A program made the translations under genes and the position numbers. Positions 8,092 to 16,406 of a DNA stretch of 54,581 bases are shown piece by piece. Each line of letters opens with the position of its first letter. Within the stretch, counting starts at the first letter, position 1. A model generated the notes under the pieces. The model searched no databases. It was not told where the DNA came from and saw only the letters and a program-made list of their open reading frames with translations. This DNA is from Gemmatimonadota bacterium (GTDB taxonomy: Bacteria > Latescibacterota > UBA2968): assembly GCA_002727195.1 (NCBI GenBank), contig PBWH01000006.1, forward strand, positions 74,459 to 129,039. The letters run 5' to 3'.

Positions 8092-8832
8092 TCAACTCAG
8101 GATCATTCGGTCTACGGATTTGACGTTTGCACAACGATCGTCGATGCCCGGAATAAGGAGACGGACCGGCCCGCCATACCGAGCGGGCAGCGGCTGGCCA
8201 TCGAGCCAGAAGACAAACCACCCCTTCTTCCTGGCGATCTCGAGGTCGACGTCCGCGCTGAAGTCATCGCCGGACTTGAAGGTCGCTCTGGTCTCGTCGC
8301 CTGATACCGCGACGGTCGACAGCAGCGTGCCAACTCCGATGGCCTCTCCTGATCGATCGGGGACGTGCTGACGGATGTCAGGCAGCCGATCCGGAAGGTC
8401 CAGCAGGTCTTGCAGCGTGAAGGTCGTCGCTTTTCCCCGCGCTTCTACTGTTAAGATCGGCAGATTGTCCGCTGCACTCGACTCGTTCGATGCAGCCACC
8501 ACGCGGTCTTCGATCAGGTCCACAAGTCGTCGGTCGAAGGTCAGGTGGGGCGCCAGGCGAACGTCGACTTCCGGCTGCGCGGTTGTAGCTTCGCGTACGG
8601 CCGACTCGAGCAGGTCCCGCTCGGTTTCATTCAGTTCAAGGCAGTATGGGAAGATGACCGTGCGGTCGACGATGGGTAGGAATGAGACAGCAGCGGGAAT
8701 CGATGTCAGCGGATCGGACCAATCTACGGCGACCACCGAATCGAAGTGATCGGACAGTGCTCGCGAAGCCAGTGACAGGTTCGCATCGGAGTCGTGCCCA
8801 ATGATGATGACAGCAGTTTTCACCGGTAGCAT
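8092..8832 (-). CDS. CbiX-like domain fused to a sulfite-oxidase-fold (molybdopterin) domain
   Basis: 246 residues. The N-terminal half (about 5-115) resembles the CbiX/SirB class II chelatase fold: AVIIIGHDSD, then FPYCLELNETERDLL, then VDVRLAPHLTFDRRLVDLIEDRV. The C-terminal half (about 125-246) resembles the oxidoreductase molybdopterin-binding domain: TFTLQDLLDLP, then GQPLPARYGGPVRLLIPG, ending VKSVDRMIL. The cysteine that normally ligates molybdenum is not visible between these motifs, and the second metal-binding His of CbiX is also not apparent. So a chelatase or Mo-enzyme activity is doubtful; a binding or regulatory role is possible. The downstream HEAT gene is coupled to it. Confidence 0.65.
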   Translation of the reverse strand: MLPVKTAVIIIGHDSDANLSLASRALSDHFDSVVAVDWSDPLTSIPAAVSFLPIVDRTVIFPYCLELNETERDLLESAVREATTAQPEVDVRLAPHLTFDRRLVDLIEDRVVAASNESSAADNLPILTVEARGKATTFTLQDLLDLPDRLPDIRQHVPDRSGEAIGVGTLLSTVAVSGDETRATFKSGDDFSADVDLEIARKKGWFVFWLDGQPLPARYGGPVRLLIPGIDDRCANVKSVDRMILS

Positions 8833-9003
8833 CCGTCCTTCAAGAAGGATGGCGCTCGATCTGGAAGGCGATGCGCCATTTCAAGGAGTTTCCGGACCTC
8901 ATTCAGGCAGTGCTCCTGATCTGGTCTCTCCTGATCCTGTGGGCGGGGATACGGTTCTGCGACGTATCGTCCAGACCTTTCGTCGTAAGCCCGATCCGCC
9001 GCC

Positions 9004-9252
9004 TCAGAAATCCCGTTCGGCATAGCCTAGAGCCATGACTTCGAGCGCGTTCATCAGGTAGACGTCCCGAACCTCCGGTTCCAGGGCCTCCACCATCTGC
9101 TTGGCCAGCTCCGGTACCTCGACTCCCAGCTTTTCTGTCATATCCGCTTTATCGAGCAGGGTTCCGTGGTTCCTCTTGTAGGACTCCAACGCCGCGCGGT
9201 ATATCGCCATTGCCAGCCGTCGCGGATCCCCATCCAGCTGTATGTCAGCCAT
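9004..9252 (-). CDS. Small conserved-looking hypothetical protein (82 aa)
   Basis: 82-residue soluble, mainly helical protein that I do not recognise. The start at 9252 is well supported: AGGA lies 4 nt before the ATG (ACAGGAAACGATG). It sits between thyA and the CbiX-like gene on the same strand, 77 nt from thyA, and may belong to one transcript with them. The next 170 bp before the CbiX-like gene contain no convincing coding region. Confidence 0.55.
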   Translation of the reverse strand: MADIQLDGDPRRLAMAIYRAALESYKRNHGTLLDKADMTEKLGVEVPELAKQMVEALEPEVRDVYLMNALEVMALGYAERDF

Positions 9253-9329
9253 CGTTTCCTGTTCTCCTAATTATCCATCACCTCTCCGACGAAGCTTCAA
9301 CGAAGGAGGATCGATCCTCAAGTATCGAC

Positions 9330-10169
9330 CTAGACTGCCATGGCCGCCTTGATCGCTTCGTGACTCTGGTAATTCAGTAGCTCGAAGTCGTTGTAAACGA
9401 AGTCATCGATGGAGGTTTGTCCACGATCAGCGATTCGGAGCTCGGGGAGCGGCAACGGCTCGCGCTCGAGTTGCGCCTGTACGGCGTCGACGTGGTTCAG
9501 GTAGATGTGGCAGTCCCCGAGCGTGTGGATGAACTCGTGAGGTTCCAGATCCGTGATCTTCGCGACCATGCACAGCAGAGTCGCGTAGGACGCGATGTTG
9601 AGCGGTACCCCGAGGAACATGTCGCAGGAGCGCTGATACATCTGGAGCGACAGCCGCCCATCGGCGACGTAGAACTGGAAGAAGTTGTGACAGGGCGGAA
9701 GGGCGACCTCCTCTGAACCCGTCTCTGCTGCGTTCCATGCGTCGACGAGGATGCGCCGTGATCCGGGATTGTGCCTGATCAATTCGATAGCTTCCTGAAG
9801 CTGGTCGACCGTCTTCCCGTTCGCCCCCTGGTATGACCGCCACTGAACCCCGTAGATCCGTCCCATGTCGCCATCGTGGTCGAGGAGTTCGTTCCGCTCG
9901 ACGAAATCCGCGTAGTTGCCGTCCCAGAGCTTGTTGTATTTATAGATAGCCTTGAGGTCATTGATGTTGCCCGATCCCGACACGAACCAGAGCAACTCGG
10001 ACAGCATCGATTTCCACACGAGCTTCTTGGTGGTGACCGCCGGAAACCCGTCGCTCAGGTCGTAACGAGCCTGCATGCCAAACGTGGAGATGGTCCCGAC
10101 GCCGGTGCGGTCGGACTTTTCGACACCGTGATAGAGGACGTGCTGGAGCTGGTCGAGGTAAGTACGCAT
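9330..10169 (-). CDS. thyA: Thymidylate synthase
   Basis: 279 residues. Converts dUMP to dTMP with 5,10-methylene-tetrahydrofolate, giving dihydrofolate. The dUMP phosphate-binding RTGVGT is at 21-26. The nucleophile is C160 in LPPCHNFFQFY; QRSCDMFLGVPLNIASYA and HIYLNHVDAV complete the active site. The length is near the 264 residues of the E. coli enzyme. The ATG at 10169 has GGAG 4 nt upstream and gives the family N-terminus (MRTYLDQLQHVL). The folate-related FolC-ATP-grasp gene lies 1.7 kb away on the other strand. Confidence 0.95.
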   Translation of the reverse strand: MRTYLDQLQHVLYHGVEKSDRTGVGTISTFGMQARYDLSDGFPAVTTKKLVWKSMLSELLWFVSGSGNINDLKAIYKYNKLWDGNYADFVERNELLDHDGDMGRIYGVQWRSYQGANGKTVDQLQEAIELIRHNPGSRRILVDAWNAAETGSEEVALPPCHNFFQFYVADGRLSLQMYQRSCDMFLGVPLNIASYATLLCMVAKITDLEPHEFIHTLGDCHIYLNHVDAVQAQLEREPLPLPELRIADRGQTSIDDFVYNDFELLNYQSHEAIKAAMAV

Positions 10170-10275
10170 AGGACTCCGTGCAGCGAGACGTTTACAAAAG
10201 GAGGGAGACGGTTTGGGGCTATGATAACGTAGAACAGGAGCGACGCGAGTGCAAGGGCACTTGAAAGGCAATGTC

Positions 10276-10315
10276 GAACACCGAAGTTCGAATATCGAAG
10301 GATCCTTCGGCGTTC
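10276..10315. repeat. Intergenic palindromic element between thyA and rimO
   Basis: GAACACCGAAG (10276-10286) pairs with CTTCGGCGTTC (10305-10315) with one mismatch. A perfect 14-bp palindrome CGAAGGATCCTTCG lies at 10296-10309 inside it, and CGAA words recur. It lies just after the rimO stop on the minus strand, so it could act as a transcript-end hairpin. Confidence 0.5.
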
Positions 10316-10332
10316 AGGATTCGGTTTCCGCT

Positions 10333-11685
10333 CTATCCGGCGGGGGCTACGGACAGCAGGGTCAGCTCGCCGGGGGACTCCACGTCGACGACCTTGCCAA
10401 TCAGGTCGTAACCGTTGGCGTCGACGATGTCGACATCGGCGAACAGTCCTCGCCCGCCTTGCCCGTAGATCAGGACTTCCCCGTCGATTTCGGGGGCGTC
10501 CATCCGGGTTCGCCCGATCCAGTCGTAGTCGGGATCATCCGACGGCCGATCGATCAGAACCCGCATCGTTTGCCCGATCATGGCCTCCGTAATCTCCGTC
10601 GTGATCGCTTCCTGCATCTCCATGACCCGGTTGATCCGTTCGACCTTCACATCCTCTTCGACGTCATCGATCAACAGGCCTGCTGCCGTGTTCTCTTCGT
10701 GCGAATACGAGAAGGCGACCAGGCGGTTGAACCGCATCTCTTCGAGGAAGGCCAGCATCTCTTCGAATCGATCCTCAGTTTCGCCCGGATAGCCCACGAT
10801 GACAGACGAGCGGATGGTCAGGTTAGGGACCGCATCACGTAGCCTGTAGACCAGCTTACGCGTACCGGCCTGTGTTGTTCCCCGGTTCATCGATTTCAGG
10901 ATGGGGTCCGAGGCGTGCTGGAGTGGCATGTCCACGTAGGCGCACAGTTTGGGCTCGTTGGCCAGCAGATCGACCAGCTCGTCTCGCCATCCCGTCGGGT
11001 AGGTGTAGAGGAGGCGGATCCAGTCTAGACCGTCGATGGCGATCAGTTCTCGCAAGAGGTCAGGAAGCCGGGGCGATCCGTATAGGTCGGCGCCATACCG
11101 CATCGTGTCCTGGGCGATCAGGGCGAGTTCGCGGCAACCGTGTTTGACAAGATGGCCTGCCTCCCTGACCAGTTCCTCGATAGCGACACTGATATTGCCG
11201 CCACGGATGCCAGGAATCGCACAGAATGAGCAGGTACGATCGCACCCGTCGGAGATCCGGAGGTAAGCCCAGTGGGCGGGCGTGAGCAGGTGACGGTCGT
11301 CCAGGCCCTTTAGCGGATCCTCACGTCGGTTGCCGAGTAAGCGATCGCAATGAGATACGATGTCTTTCTCGTCCTTCAGGCCCAGAATCAGGTCGGCTTC
11401 GGTCAGGTCATCCTGCAGCTCGGTCTGGTATCGTTCGGCCAGACAGCCGGTGACGATCAAACCTTTACAGTTCGCGTGCACCTTGAGGTCGGCGGCCTCA
11501 AGAACGGTGGAGATAGACTCTTCCTTGGCGGGCTGGATGAATCCGCAGGTATTGACGACCACGACATCGGCTTCCGTCGCGTCTTCGCTGACGCGATAGC
11601 CGTTGCGTTCGAGGAGACGGTGCATCCGCTCGGAGTCGACCGTGTTTTTCGGGCATCCGAGGGTTATGAGAGAGACAGTATCCAT
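10333..11685 (-). CDS. rimO: Ribosomal protein S12 methylthiotransferase RimO
   Basis: 450-residue radical-SAM enzyme that methylthiolates an aspartate of ribosomal protein S12. The N-terminal [4Fe-4S] cysteines appear in LGCPKNTVDSE, VVNTCGFIQPAKEES and VTGCLAERY. The radical-SAM cluster is in CDRTCSFCAIPGIRG, and LIAQDTMRYGADLYG is typical for RimO rather than MiaB. A C-terminal TRAM-like domain ends the protein. The ATG at 11685 gives the family start MDTVSLITLGCPKN; no strong ribosome site is visible. It is divergent from the FolC-fusion gene. Confidence 0.93.
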   Translation of the reverse strand: MDTVSLITLGCPKNTVDSERMHRLLERNGYRVSEDATEADVVVVNTCGFIQPAKEESISTVLEAADLKVHANCKGLIVTGCLAERYQTELQDDLTEADLILGLKDEKDIVSHCDRLLGNRREDPLKGLDDRHLLTPAHWAYLRISDGCDRTCSFCAIPGIRGGNISVAIEELVREAGHLVKHGCRELALIAQDTMRYGADLYGSPRLPDLLRELIAIDGLDWIRLLYTYPTGWRDELVDLLANEPKLCAYVDMPLQHASDPILKSMNRGTTQAGTRKLVYRLRDAVPNLTIRSSVIVGYPGETEDRFEEMLAFLEEMRFNRLVAFSYSHEENTAAGLLIDDVEEDVKVERINRVMEMQEAITTEITEAMIGQTMRVLIDRPSDDPDYDWIGRTRMDAPEIDGEVLIYGQGGRGLFADVDIVDANGYDLIGKVVDVESPGELTLLSVAPAG

Positions 11686-11729
11686 CGCTAGAAAGAATCG
11701 GACGCTGTGCAAACGGTGTCAAGGCGGCG

Positions 11730-11778
11730 CGATCCAATACCTTCGCCGTTGCGTCCCGATTTACGATCCAATACCTTC
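11730..11778 (+). repeat. Direct repeat CGATCCAATACCTTC in the rimO/folC intergenic region
   Basis: The 15-mer occurs exactly at 11730-11744 and 11764-11778, 34 bp apart. It lies in the divergent intergenic region and could be an operator or the scar of a short duplication. Confidence 0.6.
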
Positions 11779-11796
11779 CTTGGGTCAGGATTCGAC

Positions 11797-11819
11797 GTGA
11801 CTGGTGATAGTGCAGTCAC
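11797..11819. repeat. Inverted repeat upstream of the FolC-fusion gene
   Basis: GTGACTG (11797-11803) and CAGTCAC (11813-11819) form a perfect 7-bp stem with a 9-nt loop, about 100 nt before the probable start. It may be an operator; no U-tract follows. Confidence 0.35.
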
Positions 11820-11920
11820 CGAGGGCCAAGTGGTGTACTACAATGGAGCGTCGAGTCTGGTTTTGCCGATCACCTGGGCGCCGAATGATTCGGTCCAGGT
11901 GTTTTTCTTTGGGTAGGCCT

Positions 11921-14026
11921 TTGGAATACGGACAGAGCAAGCGGTTTCTCGACGCCCTGTATGATTGGGAGGCAGGGCGCCCCTCACCCGGCCCTGTCGA
12001 TTACAATATGCCCCGGATGCGGCATCTACTGGAGGCGCTCGGGAACCCGGAACGGTGCTTCCGGTCCGTCATCGTCGGGGGCACGAACGGTAAAGGCACG
12101 ACAGCCAGCTTCCTGGCCCACCTCCTGACCACGGCAGGCCATCGGGTCGGGCTCTACACCTCACCGCATTTGCACTCGATCCGTGAACGGGTTCAGGTCA
12201 ACGGGCAGATCGCCGAGAAGGAGCACTGGGCAGAAGGGGTCACACAGCTTCAGCACGCCTCCTTCGGTTTCGAGGACGCCGGCTATGGTTTGTTCACCAA
12301 GTTCGAGGCCATTACGGCGCTAGCAGCGCTCGAGTTCAAGCGTGAAGGCGTAGAGATCGGCGTGTTCGAGGTCGGGCTGGGCGGGCGATACGATGCGACG
12401 AATGCTTGGGACTCAGCGTGCGCCATCCTGACGTCGGTTCAACTCGATCACACGGAAGTGCTGGGGGATACCCTCGAGGCGATCGCCTACGACAAGCTTC
12501 ACATCACGCGACCTGGCGCACCTCTGTTCACGCCGGTTGACCATCCAGAGACCGTCAGCGATACGGTGAAGGCTTTTTGCACTGACCGGGATGTGCCCGT
12601 CGTTCTCGTTGACCCACATCGGGCTGGATCGGGCTGGGTTGGGCGCGCGCAGTCGCTCGCCGTCGCCGCCGCCGAACACATGGTCGGAGGGTTCGACACG
12701 GTCGTCGGTGAGGCGCTGACGACCTTCAGCTGGCCGGGCCGGTTCGAGGTTGGCGCGGAGGATCCACTCGTGATCCTGGACGGCGCGCACAACCCGGATG
12801 CCGCTCGAGCGTTGACGACCCAACTCACCGAACGACACCCGAAGTGGCGTGTGGTTCTCGGAATGACGACGGGACACGATGCCGAGGGTGTGATCTATGC
12901 CCTTTCGGCACTGGCAGAGGAGGTTGTGCTCACAGCATCAGATCACCCCCGGGCAGTCGACCCGGAATCCCTCAGGGAGCTCGTTGATCGTGGGGTTTCG
13001 ACCCGTGTTCTGCCGCCTGGCCGAGAGGCGCTGAAGTCTGAGCTGCGATCCGGGCAGCTACCGATCTGCGTGACCGGCTCTCTCCATACGGTGGCGGATG
13101 CGAGAGAGGCCCTGGGGCTCGTCAAGGAGGGGGAAGGCATATCAGAGGACGTTCTGCTCGAGAGTCTCAAATGTTTGGAAGCAGCCGTGGAGCGTCTGGG
13201 ACTGACAATGCACCCGGCTTCCGAAGATGGGAACGTCGTCCGGGTGGATGGCCCGCAGGGCTCGCTGTACTTCTTGAGGAACAAACATCCTTTCAACGAC
13301 TACGTGTCCGCGCGTCTGGCGGAGGACAAGGCTTATCAATACGAGCTGTTTCGGAACGCCGATCTGCGGGTGCCGTATACGATGAAGCTGTTCAACCCAT
13401 ACGCGGACGAGCGATTCAACCGGTATCGGGAGCATGCCTCCGTGGATCAGCTGATCGACGAGATCGAGACAAGGATGAGCTATCCGCTGGTGGTCAAGCG
13501 GAACCAGGGCTCCTTCGCGCAGGGCGTCTACCTGGAGCACGATCGGGAAGGTTTGAGCGAGCGTCTGGACCTGCTGTTCCGGCACAGCGGTTACCTGAAC
13601 AACATCCTGATCTGCCAGTCGTTTGTCGCGGGACGGGAGTACCGGGGCGTCGCGACCGGAGGAGAAGTCCTGTTGGTTTACGAGAAACAGGGCCCCCTGA
13701 CCGTGGAGTCAGGAGGCGACCTGAACCCGTTGCATCGCCCGGGAGGGAAGGCCGTGAAGGTGGATGATCCTGAGCTGCTCAAGTCATTTGCGACGGTTGC
13801 CGAATGTATATCAGAGGCCCTTCCGCTCGGCTTCTACGCGATCGACGCAATCGCGGGAGTGGACGGCCTGTCCGTGCTGGAAGTGAACCCGAATCCGGTC
13901 TGCTATTTCTACAACGAGAGTAACGGCCGGTCCACGTTCGTCTCGATCTATGAACGCTTGCTGAAATCGCACCTGCTCGGTGCCTCGCGCTCGAGAGGGA
14001 TGAAGTTGGAGATGGACGAGGATTGA
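11921..14026 (+). CDS. folC: FolC-like Mur ligase fused to a C-terminal ATP-grasp ligase
   Basis: About 701 residues. Residues 1-400 are folylpolyglutamate/dihydrofolate synthase-like: P-loop VGGTNGKGTT (52-61), FEVGLGGRYDATN (149-161), SVQLDHTEVLGDTLEAIAYDK (172-192) and LDGAHNP (286-292). Residues about 405-685 form an ATP-grasp domain, with K526 in VVKRNQGSFAQGV for ATP and E654/N656 in VLEVNPNP for Mg. Both halves are ligases that couple ATP to amide-bond formation. The FolC half is expected to add glutamate to folates; the ATP-grasp half could add a different or differently linked residue, which is inference. Starts: the TTG at 11921 or 11909 fits homology; ATGs at 11884 and 11843 give extra N-terminal residues unlike the family. 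Cyanophycin synthetase has the same two folds in the opposite order. Confidence 0.8.
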   Translation: MEYGQSKRFLDALYDWEAGRPSPGPVDYNMPRMRHLLEALGNPERCFRSVIVGGTNGKGTTASFLAHLLTTAGHRVGLYTSPHLHSIRERVQVNGQIAEKEHWAEGVTQLQHASFGFEDAGYGLFTKFEAITALAALEFKREGVEIGVFEVGLGGRYDATNAWDSACAILTSVQLDHTEVLGDTLEAIAYDKLHITRPGAPLFTPVDHPETVSDTVKAFCTDRDVPVVLVDPHRAGSGWVGRAQSLAVAAAEHMVGGFDTVVGEALTTFSWPGRFEVGAEDPLVILDGAHNPDAARALTTQLTERHPKWRVVLGMTTGHDAEGVIYALSALAEEVVLTASDHPRAVDPESLRELVDRGVSTRVLPPGREALKSELRSGQLPICVTGSLHTVADAREALGLVKEGEGISEDVLLESLKCLEAAVERLGLTMHPASEDGNVVRVDGPQGSLYFLRNKHPFNDYVSARLAEDKAYQYELFRNADLRVPYTMKLFNPYADERFNRYREHASVDQLIDEIETRMSYPLVVKRNQGSFAQGVYLEHDREGLSERLDLLFRHSGYLNNILICQSFVAGREYRGVATGGEVLLVYEKQGPLTVESGGDLNPLHRPGGKAVKVDDPELLKSFATVAECISEALPLGFYAIDAIAGVDGLSVLEVNPNPVCYFYNESNGRSTFVSIYERLLKSHLLGASRSRGMKLEMDED

Positions 14027-14039
14027 TTTCCTCCGACCT

Positions 14040-14068
14040 TTGTCGGGTTCGATTCTGCAACCTATATT
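14040..14068 (+). promoter_or_regulatory. Promoter of the OmpA-family gene
   Basis: TTGTCG (14040-14045), a 17-nt spacer and TATATT (14063-14068), giving a leader of about 85 nt before the ATG at 14162. Confidence 0.6.
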
Positions 14069-14161
14069 CCCTAAGGCTGTTACTGACCCGGGGATGGCGT
14101 CTGTGCGCGAGATCGCGACCGGGCGAGCCGTGTCGGTGGCACTTTCAACCAGGAGATCGAT

Positions 14162-14893
14162 ATGAGAAGGTCGCTGTTGGGTGCTCTGGCGCTGCTGATT
14201 CTGGCAGGCGCCGGCCAGACCAGCGCCCAGAACCAGTTCGTGATTTTCAAAGCGAAGACGCCGTTCGATGCGGGTAAGGTCGCGCCGGATTCGGCTCGAC
14301 TAAATGACTTCTACGTTCGGATCGGAACGGATCGAGGGATTCAGCTAGGGATGACGATGAACGTCTACCGGGACAAGGAACTTACCTCCGAGATCGGGTC
14401 CTTCAAGTTCAAGACAACCCAGTTTATCGGGCGTGTCCGCGTCTATGACGCTCAGCCAGAGTTCACGATCGCCCGCACGGTGGAACTGGCGACGCACGGG
14501 GATCCTCACCTGGATCGTGTCGCGGTGATGGTCGGCGACTACGTGCAGCCGGTGTTCGTTGTGGCGTCGGAGAACCTGTTCGACAAGGGAAGCAGTACGC
14601 TCCGCCCAGAGGCCATTCGAGAACTGGATCGCGCCGTGACCTTTATCAGCCGGTTTCGCCCGATCAAGGTGCGGATCGAGGGGCACACGGACAGTGACGG
14701 GCCGGAGGACGTGAATATGCAGATTTCAGAAGCGCGGGCGCAGAGCGTGAAGGCCTATCTCGTCAGCCAGGACAGCATCGACGAGAACGTGCTGGTTCCG
14801 GTTGGCTACGGCGAGAGCAAGCCGATCGCGTCGAACGACACGCCTGAAGGTCAAAAAAAGAACCGGCGTTTCGAGATCGTGATCGAACAGTAG
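14162..14893 (+). CDS. OmpA-family peptidoglycan-binding protein
   Basis: 243 residues. Signal peptide at 1-22 (MRRSLLGALALLILAGAG, ending TSAQ), with no lipobox cysteine. Residues about 25-130 are a beta-rich domain I do not recognise. Residues about 137-243 form an OmpA C-terminal domain: ENLFDKGSSTLRPEA, IRIEGHTDSDG-type motif, NMQISEARAQSVKAYL and GYGESKPIASNDTPEGQKKNRR. The last contains the Asp and Arg that bind diaminopimelate. It probably links the outer membrane or periplasm to the cell wall. AGGAG lies 5 nt before the ATG. It has its own promoter and two downstream hairpins, so it is monocistronic. Confidence 0.85.
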   Translation: MRRSLLGALALLILAGAGQTSAQNQFVIFKAKTPFDAGKVAPDSARLNDFYVRIGTDRGIQLGMTMNVYRDKELTSEIGSFKFKTTQFIGRVRVYDAQPEFTIARTVELATHGDPHLDRVAVMVGDYVQPVFVVASENLFDKGSSTLRPEAIRELDRAVTFISRFRPIKVRIEGHTDSDGPEDVNMQISEARAQSVKAYLVSQDSIDENVLVPVGYGESKPIASNDTPEGQKKNRRFEIVIEQ

Positions 14894-14905
14894 GGCGATC
14901 CTTTG

Positions 14906-14931
14906 GTTCCCTGGGTCGCGACCCTGGGAAC
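14906..14931 (+). terminator. Hairpin after the OmpA-family gene
   Basis: GTTCCCTGGGTC (14906-14917) pairs with GACCCTGGGAAC (14920-14931) with a single T-T mismatch. It has no long U-tract, so it may be a processing or attenuating hairpin rather than the final terminator. Confidence 0.5.
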
Positions 14932-14942
14932 GAGTTTGTAAT

Positions 14943-14985
14943 AGGGCCGTGAACGGGCATTATCAGCCTGTCACGGTCCTTTTTG
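14943..14985 (+). terminator. Intrinsic terminator of the OmpA-family gene
   Basis: AGGGCCGTGAACGGG pairs imperfectly with CCTGTCACGGTCCT, followed at once by TTTTTG. This is a normal Rho-independent terminator. Confidence 0.75.
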
Positions 14986-15036
14986 TTGCCTAAATAAAGG
15001 TCGGGCTGAATCTATCGGTCACGATAAGGTGGAGAT

Positions 15037-15987
15037 ATACCGAAGATCCACCTTGGCCACCCCGCAAGTGATGACCCCACGATCGACCTTTCCAGTTTCT
15101 CCAATATGTTCCCGTCGCTTGCGTCGTTCTTCGACCAGGACACGCTGGATGTCCTCGCGCCTCGTCCGCCGCAGCCACCCGCTGAGCCGAACGAGCCGGA
15201 GTCTGAACAGGATTCCGTAGAGCTTTCCGATCCCGCGCGTCGACGATCGCGTTCACGTTGCCCGGGGTGTCCTTCGATGCGCCCTCGGAGGGACCGCCGC
15301 TCGCTGTGGCCGAGAACGGCACCTACGTGTCGACGCAGACGTCCCAGCGAATGACGATGTCGCTCGGGTTCGAGCTCAACCTCAGTATCCAGCGCGAGGT
15401 GACGGTTGCCCCATCCGGCCGGTGGCTACGCAGAGTCGGGATCGCTCCAGACTGAACTGATCTACAGCCGGAGCCGGGAGATCTCGTTGAACCTGCCCGC
15501 CTCACGGGCTGAGCAGTTCGACCAGACGGCGACACGTGTCTCGAGGTCGTTCCAGCTCAGAATCAGCATGGACTTCTCGTCCCTCGGTCTGTTCACCCAG
15601 CAGTCTAACTCGATCTCATCGCTCGATGACGATCTGTTCGGGCAATATCTCGACGATACAGGGGGGCTGGCCGATCGGCCCTCGGATGCGCTCCAGTCCT
15701 TCTTCGACGATGTGGATCGGATCCTCGCAGACTCGGAAGCACACGTCGTCGAATCGTTGGGCGCGTTCTTCGACCAGGTCGCGGAGTAGTTCGGTGTGAA
15801 TGCGGACGAGATGGCCGCATTGGAAGATATGGTCATCTCGGAAGTGACGAGCTTCTTCGACGAGATCGATCAGTTTCTGAACGAGTCTCGGTCCTTTATG
15901 TCGGGGTCAGTGTCAGCTGAGACCGCTGAGGTAGCAGCACCCGACCCGGAGCAAACAGAAGAGGATCCCGAAGCACTCCTCGCCTAG
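15037..15987 (+). pseudogene. Decayed gene of unknown family (start lost, two frameshifts, one stop)
   Basis: A coding-like frame begins after AGGTGGAG at 15027-15034, with ATA where a start codon would be expected at 15037. It runs through SFSNMFPSLASFFDQDTLD (about 15094-15147), shifts frame near 15240 into FDAPSEGPPLAVAENGTYV and FELNLSIQREVTV, and shifts back near 15410 into YAESGSLQTELIYSRSREI. It meets an in-frame TAG at 15787-15789 and continues in the same frame to a stop at 15987. The product would be acidic, with repeated SFFDEID/AFFDQV-type helices. I do not recognise the family. The interruptions make an active product unlikely. Confidence 0.6.
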
Positions 15988-16008
15988 TCATTCACATCAG
16001 GAGGTTGG

Positions 16009-16344
16009 ATGGTGACACTGGGCAATGTGTTGACCCGCCATCCCAACGAGCGAGCGACCCACCCCGTTGATACCTCGAACGCTTCCGAAAGACCCAGAAC
16101 CCGACGTATCCGTTCTACGAGCTGGGGCGCATCTTACGACCGTATCGTTAGTCCCCCCAAGCTTAAGGCGCGGACACCCGGGCCTGTTCCACCTTCGACA
16201 CCAAACGCATCCTTCGATGCTGCCGCATCCTCGGAGTCGTCGGCACGGCAACGTGCCCTCCACGCACCGAGGCCGACCCTGTTCACAGCGTATCGACTAA
16301 AGACCCACATCCGGATCGGCATGTCGGTCTCATTCTTCACCTGA
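16009..16344 (+). pseudogene. Probable gene remnant with intact ribosome site (111 codons)
   Basis: AGGAGG at 15999-16004 precedes the ATG at 16009 with good spacing, and the frame is open for 111 codons, ending in YRLKTHIRIGMSVSFFT. The middle of the reading frame is rich in Ser, Arg and Pro and looks out of frame. A neighbouring frame around 16090-16140 reads NPTYPFYELGRILRPY, which looks more like protein. It probably followed the decayed gene upstream in one operon and carries compensating frameshifts. No homology recognised. Confidence 0.35.
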
Positions 16345-16352
16345 GTACACAG

Positions 16353-16386
16353 AAACGGGGTAGAATCTCAGATTCAACCCCGTTTT
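16353..16386. terminator. Bidirectional intrinsic terminator
   Basis: AAACGGGGTAGAATCT and AGATTCAACCCCGTTT form a 16-bp stem with one mismatch, flanked by A-rich and T-rich sequence. It separates the plus-strand remnants from the convergent glycoside hydrolase gene. Confidence 0.75.
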
Positions 16387-16406
16387 CGTTTTCGTCTGGC
16401 CTGGCG

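Noticed and set aside
8820..9023. Minus-strand 67-codon ORF between the 82-residue gene and the CbiX-like gene
   Set aside because: It overlaps both neighbours, has mixed third-position bases and no protein-like pattern.
8871..9038. Possible 55-codon plus-strand ORF with a membrane helix (LIQAVLLIWSLLILWAGIRF)
   Set aside because: GC at third positions is fairly high, but the GGAAGG is only 2 nt from the ATG and it overlaps the end of the better-supported minus-strand 82-residue gene. Not strong enough to annotate.
11804..11920. Upstream extension of the FolC-fusion frame
   Set aside because: The residues added before 11921 do not resemble any FolC N-terminus and the region carries repeats; a TTG start fits homology better.
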